Made by a program: the position numbers and the translations under genes
Part shown: positions 61,366 through 64,000 of the stretch, piece after piece
Position numbering within the stretch: position 1 is the stretch's first letter
Layout: every line of letters begins with the position of its first letter
Assembly (NCBI GenBank): GCA_025093985.1
Contig: JACAAK010000002.1
Span: forward strand, 1,736,001 to 1,800,000
Source of the DNA: Calvatia gigantea
Lineage: Eukaryota; Basidiomycota; Agaricomycetes; Agaricales; Lycoperdaceae
Reading direction: 5' to 3'
DNA length: 64,000 bases
Notes under the pieces: model-generated
Database searches by the model: none
What the model saw: the letters and a program-made list of their open reading frames with translations, nothing else
Told to the model about the DNA's origin: nothing

Positions 61366-62353
61366 TCAGTGCTTCTTCGCCTCCCGCTCTGCCGCCCGCT
61401 CTGCTAAATCGACTCCAACGAGAATCTTGGAAGCCTTCCATAGTTGGACCACGTTGATAAAATTCTTCACAAAGAATACCGGGAAGCTGAAAATCGCCAT
61501 CAAGTGGGCCCACGTCAAACCATCCAAGTATCCACTCATCCCTATGGGAGTTGTGGTCCACTTCATCAGATACAAGGATACAAAGAATAGCTCATTTCCG
61601 GCGCAAATGAAGAAGAGGGTACGCTACAAAAGACGTCAATGGCAGAATTAAGGCTAACCACAGCACGAGCACCTACCGAGTCGTTGTAGTAATACCACAG
61701 AATTCGACTGACATCACTCGTGACCAGCTTATGACTCCTGGATCCTGTCACCAAAGAACTAGACCGAGGCCAATTAGCTTCCTCACACCCGGAATAATTT
61801 GGCAACAACATAAACATACCTGTACATGTGCATGTAGTGGCTGCTAAAGTCGAGCGCAATCAGGAATTGGAAGAGGATGGCATAGTTAGGATAGGCAGAT
61901 GAAAGGTAACACAGCAAGCATGAGGTCGTGCATCTTTTTGTCCATGTCAATTTTCAAATGCTACACGCTGGTAAAAAGGGGCCCATACCTGTCAGTGACC
62001 ATATCCAAAACTGCACCAAATTTGGACGTCTGCCCAAGTGCTCGCGCAGCCTGGCCGTCCACAGCATCCAGCAGACATGACACACCATAGAGCAGAGTAC
62101 AATACTTCGGGTGGTAACTCATGAAATGGAGCGACAAGCCCGCCAGTATGACGCGTGCATAACCTGGAGAACACCCATTGGGATGGTTATTAACAAAATG
62201 GAAGAAGGCTGGCGCACCTATGAGGTTGGGCACAAACAGAAAAACATTCTCCGAGTATGTCTGAGCTGTCGCGAGATCGACGGCCTTCTTAGCGTCGATA
62301 GAAGTACCCCTTTGGCGGTCTCTTCGACGTTCTTGAGATGTTTGTTTTGGCAT
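61366..62353 (-). CDS. PIS1: Phosphatidylinositol synthase (CDP-diacylglycerol--inositol 3-phosphatidyltransferase)
   Basis: It makes phosphatidylinositol from CDP-diacylglycerol and inositol in the ER. From ATG 62353 (MPKQTSQERRRDRQRGTSID) the N-terminus is basic and cytosolic, then ENVFLFVPNLIGAPAFFHFV. The catalytic motif is CLLDAVDGQAARALGQTSKF then GAVLDMVTDR, with all aspartates of the CDP-alcohol phosphotransferase signature. After introns come FQFLIALDFSSHYMHMYSSL, SHKLVTSDVSRILWYYYNDS and the last spans MAIFSFPVFFVKNFINVVQL, with a Lys/Glu tail to TGA 61366-61368. Four or five exons, about 260 residues. Its product feeds the GPI pathway in which the PIG-Y-like protein of this window acts. 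Confidence 0.94.
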
Positions 62354-62659
62354 GGTGTGGAGGAAGAAAGCGGCAGAGACAAGACGAGACTGTACTAAAA
62401 ATGGGCTCGGCACCTGAGTTGACTTTATTCCCTCGCAAATGATCCCAATTCCAAATGGCAAAAGGCACCCCACCTGTCAGCTCTCCTCGGCCCTAGCCAG
62501 CCCAGCCACCCGTGTACATCCATACATCACAATTTCTCCCAGTCAAGAACTCCATAAATTAACCAACAAATAAAGTGCTGTAGCCTATCGACATAATAGG
62601 GGATATAAGTATGATGAAGACAAACGGATGTCCATACCCCATCCAAGTTCACACTCAAA
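62354..62659. other. Spacer between the PIS1 promoter and the syntaxin stop
   Basis: About 306 bp, expected to hold the PIS1 promoter and the 3' UTR of the syntaxin gene. No gene seen. Confidence 0.5.
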
Positions 62660-63963
62660 TTATTTCCTACCAAAAACGACGCCAAGCACAATTGCCACCA
62701 CTGCGCAGCAAAAGAGAAAAATGAAAAAACATATCCATTTCTTCTTGCGCGCACTCCTCGCTGCGCAATGACTAATCAGTATGACACCGCAGTCGTTCAA
62801 ACAGCCGCCTTACCATGTTTCACAGCCTGCTCCGTAGCACCCAGCCTAGAGTTTCTGCAGTCAACAATTGACATACGCAGTCCCAAGCCAAGTAACCCAC
62901 CCTTTCTCAGTATCACCTTCAACAGCGCGGGCTGTCTCCTCCGTTGCTTTGATGACAGCGTCATGCTGCTCAACTAGGGTTCCCATCTGAAAATAGAATA
63001 TGAGAAAACACGAGGGTTGCATTGAAAAGGAGAATACATCAATAAACAGTTGAGCTAGCTCAGCGAGGGTTTTTTCCATTTGCTGGAGGTCTTGTTGACG
63101 TTGCTGGACTTCCCGAAATGCATTCCGCGATTCAGCATATCGTGTAGAATTTGTCAACTACAGGGGATTCAACTGAGATTCCATACTTGTTCACGGGGGG
63201 GAGACATACCGCTTGGGCGAATATCTGTTGACCTCCACCTTCCACGATCGCGTTCACCTCCTCGGGAGAAGCATCGGGATTGACTAGATAATCAACGACG
63301 GTCGTTTGCTGCGACAAGGGGAGTGTCTCTCACCTATTCTGACTTGCCGCTCTGCTCTCTGTCGAACTTTGACACGACCTTCTTGTTCGACACGTTGATA
63401 GTTCTGGATCGATTCTAGAAACTTGCTTCGAAGAAGCCCTATCTTCATGGACGTGGGTTACACGGCCAGCCGCATATCGGGGAACAACTCACCCGGTTAT
63501 GCCGTAGCTGCTCATCCCCTTGCAACGGTGAAGACTCCAGTTTCTGAATTCTGTCTTTAAGCTGCAGACTAAGTGTCCGAGTCTCATTTGTCAGTTGTTC
63601 AAGTCGAGCCATGTCATTTTCTGCTTCTCCATCTAAAGCATTCAAGGAATGGAGACGCAAGGTTGAGATTTGTTGAATGTTCGCATTAAACTGGTCTATT
63701 CCCTCCTGGACTGAAACGACCTGGGAGAGATGTTTGATATCAGAGGCATATCCGCAAAACTCAGACTCAACCCACTTCAGAGAGAAATGACGATTCCCCA
63801 GCAGCAGCGTGGCCATTTGTGGGTCGAGATTGGCCTAAGTCCGACATCTCGACGTCCTGAGCGCGCCGGGCCTGCAAAAAGAAGGTATATTCGCTGCTGA
63901 TCGGGATGAGACTCAAAGCGAACTACTCGCCCGCATCGCTGCAAGCCTATCCCTGCTGGTCAT
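62660..63963 (-). CDS. SSO1: Plasma-membrane syntaxin (Sso1/Sso2-type Qa-SNARE)
   Basis: A t-SNARE for exocytosis. From ATG 63963 the first exon gives MTSRDRLAAMR. A GC-AG intron (63872-63930, donor GCGAGT) joins it to ARRAQDVEMSDLGQSRPTNG. The Habc domain follows: VVSVQEGIDQFNANIQQIST, TRTLSLQLKDRIQKLESSPL and KFLESIQNYQRVEQEGRVKV. The SNARE motif runs RQQDLQQMEKTLAELAQLFI, MGTLVEQHDAVIKATEETAR and GLGATEQAVKHARSARKKKW, with the zero-layer Gln in LFIDMGTLVEQ. A C-terminal anchor ICFFIFLFCCAVVAIVLGVV and GRK end at TAA 62660-62662. Eight or so exons, in phase. The whole gene fits in the window. Confidence 0.93.
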
Positions 63964-64000
63964 GGTGAAGGCGAGTGGTAGGTAGGGAAGATACTAAGTG

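Overview
The window is nuclear DNA from a filamentous basidiomycete fungus, most likely an Agaricomycete. Nearly every gene is broken by many introns of about 45-65 nt with GT..AG (rarely GC..AG) ends, genes are packed 100-1000 bp apart on both strands, and the gene set is conserved eukaryotic housekeeping plus families common in mushrooms (PriB-like Zn2Cys6 regulator, small multi-membrane-span paralogues). No tRNA, rRNA, CRISPR array or intact transposon was recognised.

Layout. 1-441: 3' end of an unrecognised gene (+). 797-2825: LETM1/Mdm38-type mitochondrial protein (-), whose reading frame is broken by four apparent one-base insertions. 2925-4406: ALKBH1 (+), head to head with LETM1. 4585-5067: RPS21 (+). 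5439-9383: three paralogous multi-span membrane proteins (-,+,-). 10049-13101: Gyp7-type Rab GAP (+). 13326-14303: aprataxin (+). 14398-15975: Gfo/Idh/MocA oxidoreductase (-). 16152-16615: small coiled-coil protein (-), head to head with a PIG-Y-like gene (16859-17142, +). 17494-21578: Sfi1 centrin-binding spindle-pole protein (-). 21935-24952: Zn2Cys6 transcription factor (-). 24953-30024: 5 kb gene-poor stretch. 30025-32413: cytosolic HSP70 (-) with a heat-shock-element promoter. 33467-35689: PP2A B56 subunit (-). 35897-37095: conserved proline-rich protein (+). 37419-39416: mitochondrial citrate synthase (-). 39670-40526: Sec66 (+). 40721-44963: USP7/Ubp15 deubiquitinase (-). 45954-52822: a giant disordered protein (+). 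53135-54955: primase large subunit (+). 55206-56007: phosphatidylserine synthase (+). 56184-57475: Nse1 (+). 57621-61181: Msp1/ATAD1-like AAA ATPase (-). 61366-62353: phosphatidylinositol synthase (-). 62660-63963: Sso-type syntaxin (-).

The genes do not form one pathway. Loose themes are membrane lipid and GPI biosynthesis (PSS, PIS, PIG-Y), genome maintenance (ALKBH1, aprataxin, primase, Nse1), vesicle traffic (Gyp7, Sso, Sec66) and mitochondria (LETM1, citrate synthase, AAA ATPase). Several pairs share short head-to-head promoters (LETM1/ALKBH1, coiled-coil/PIG-Y, B56/proline-rich protein).

The points most worth a second look are the four same-direction frame breaks in LETM1 (plus one in Sfi1), three probable GC-AG introns, the membrane-protein array bracketed by an identical 15-mer, the gene-poor 25-30 kb region, and the giant charged disordered protein. 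No clear new biological system was identified. All exon joins were made by eye from reading-frame continuity and family similarity.
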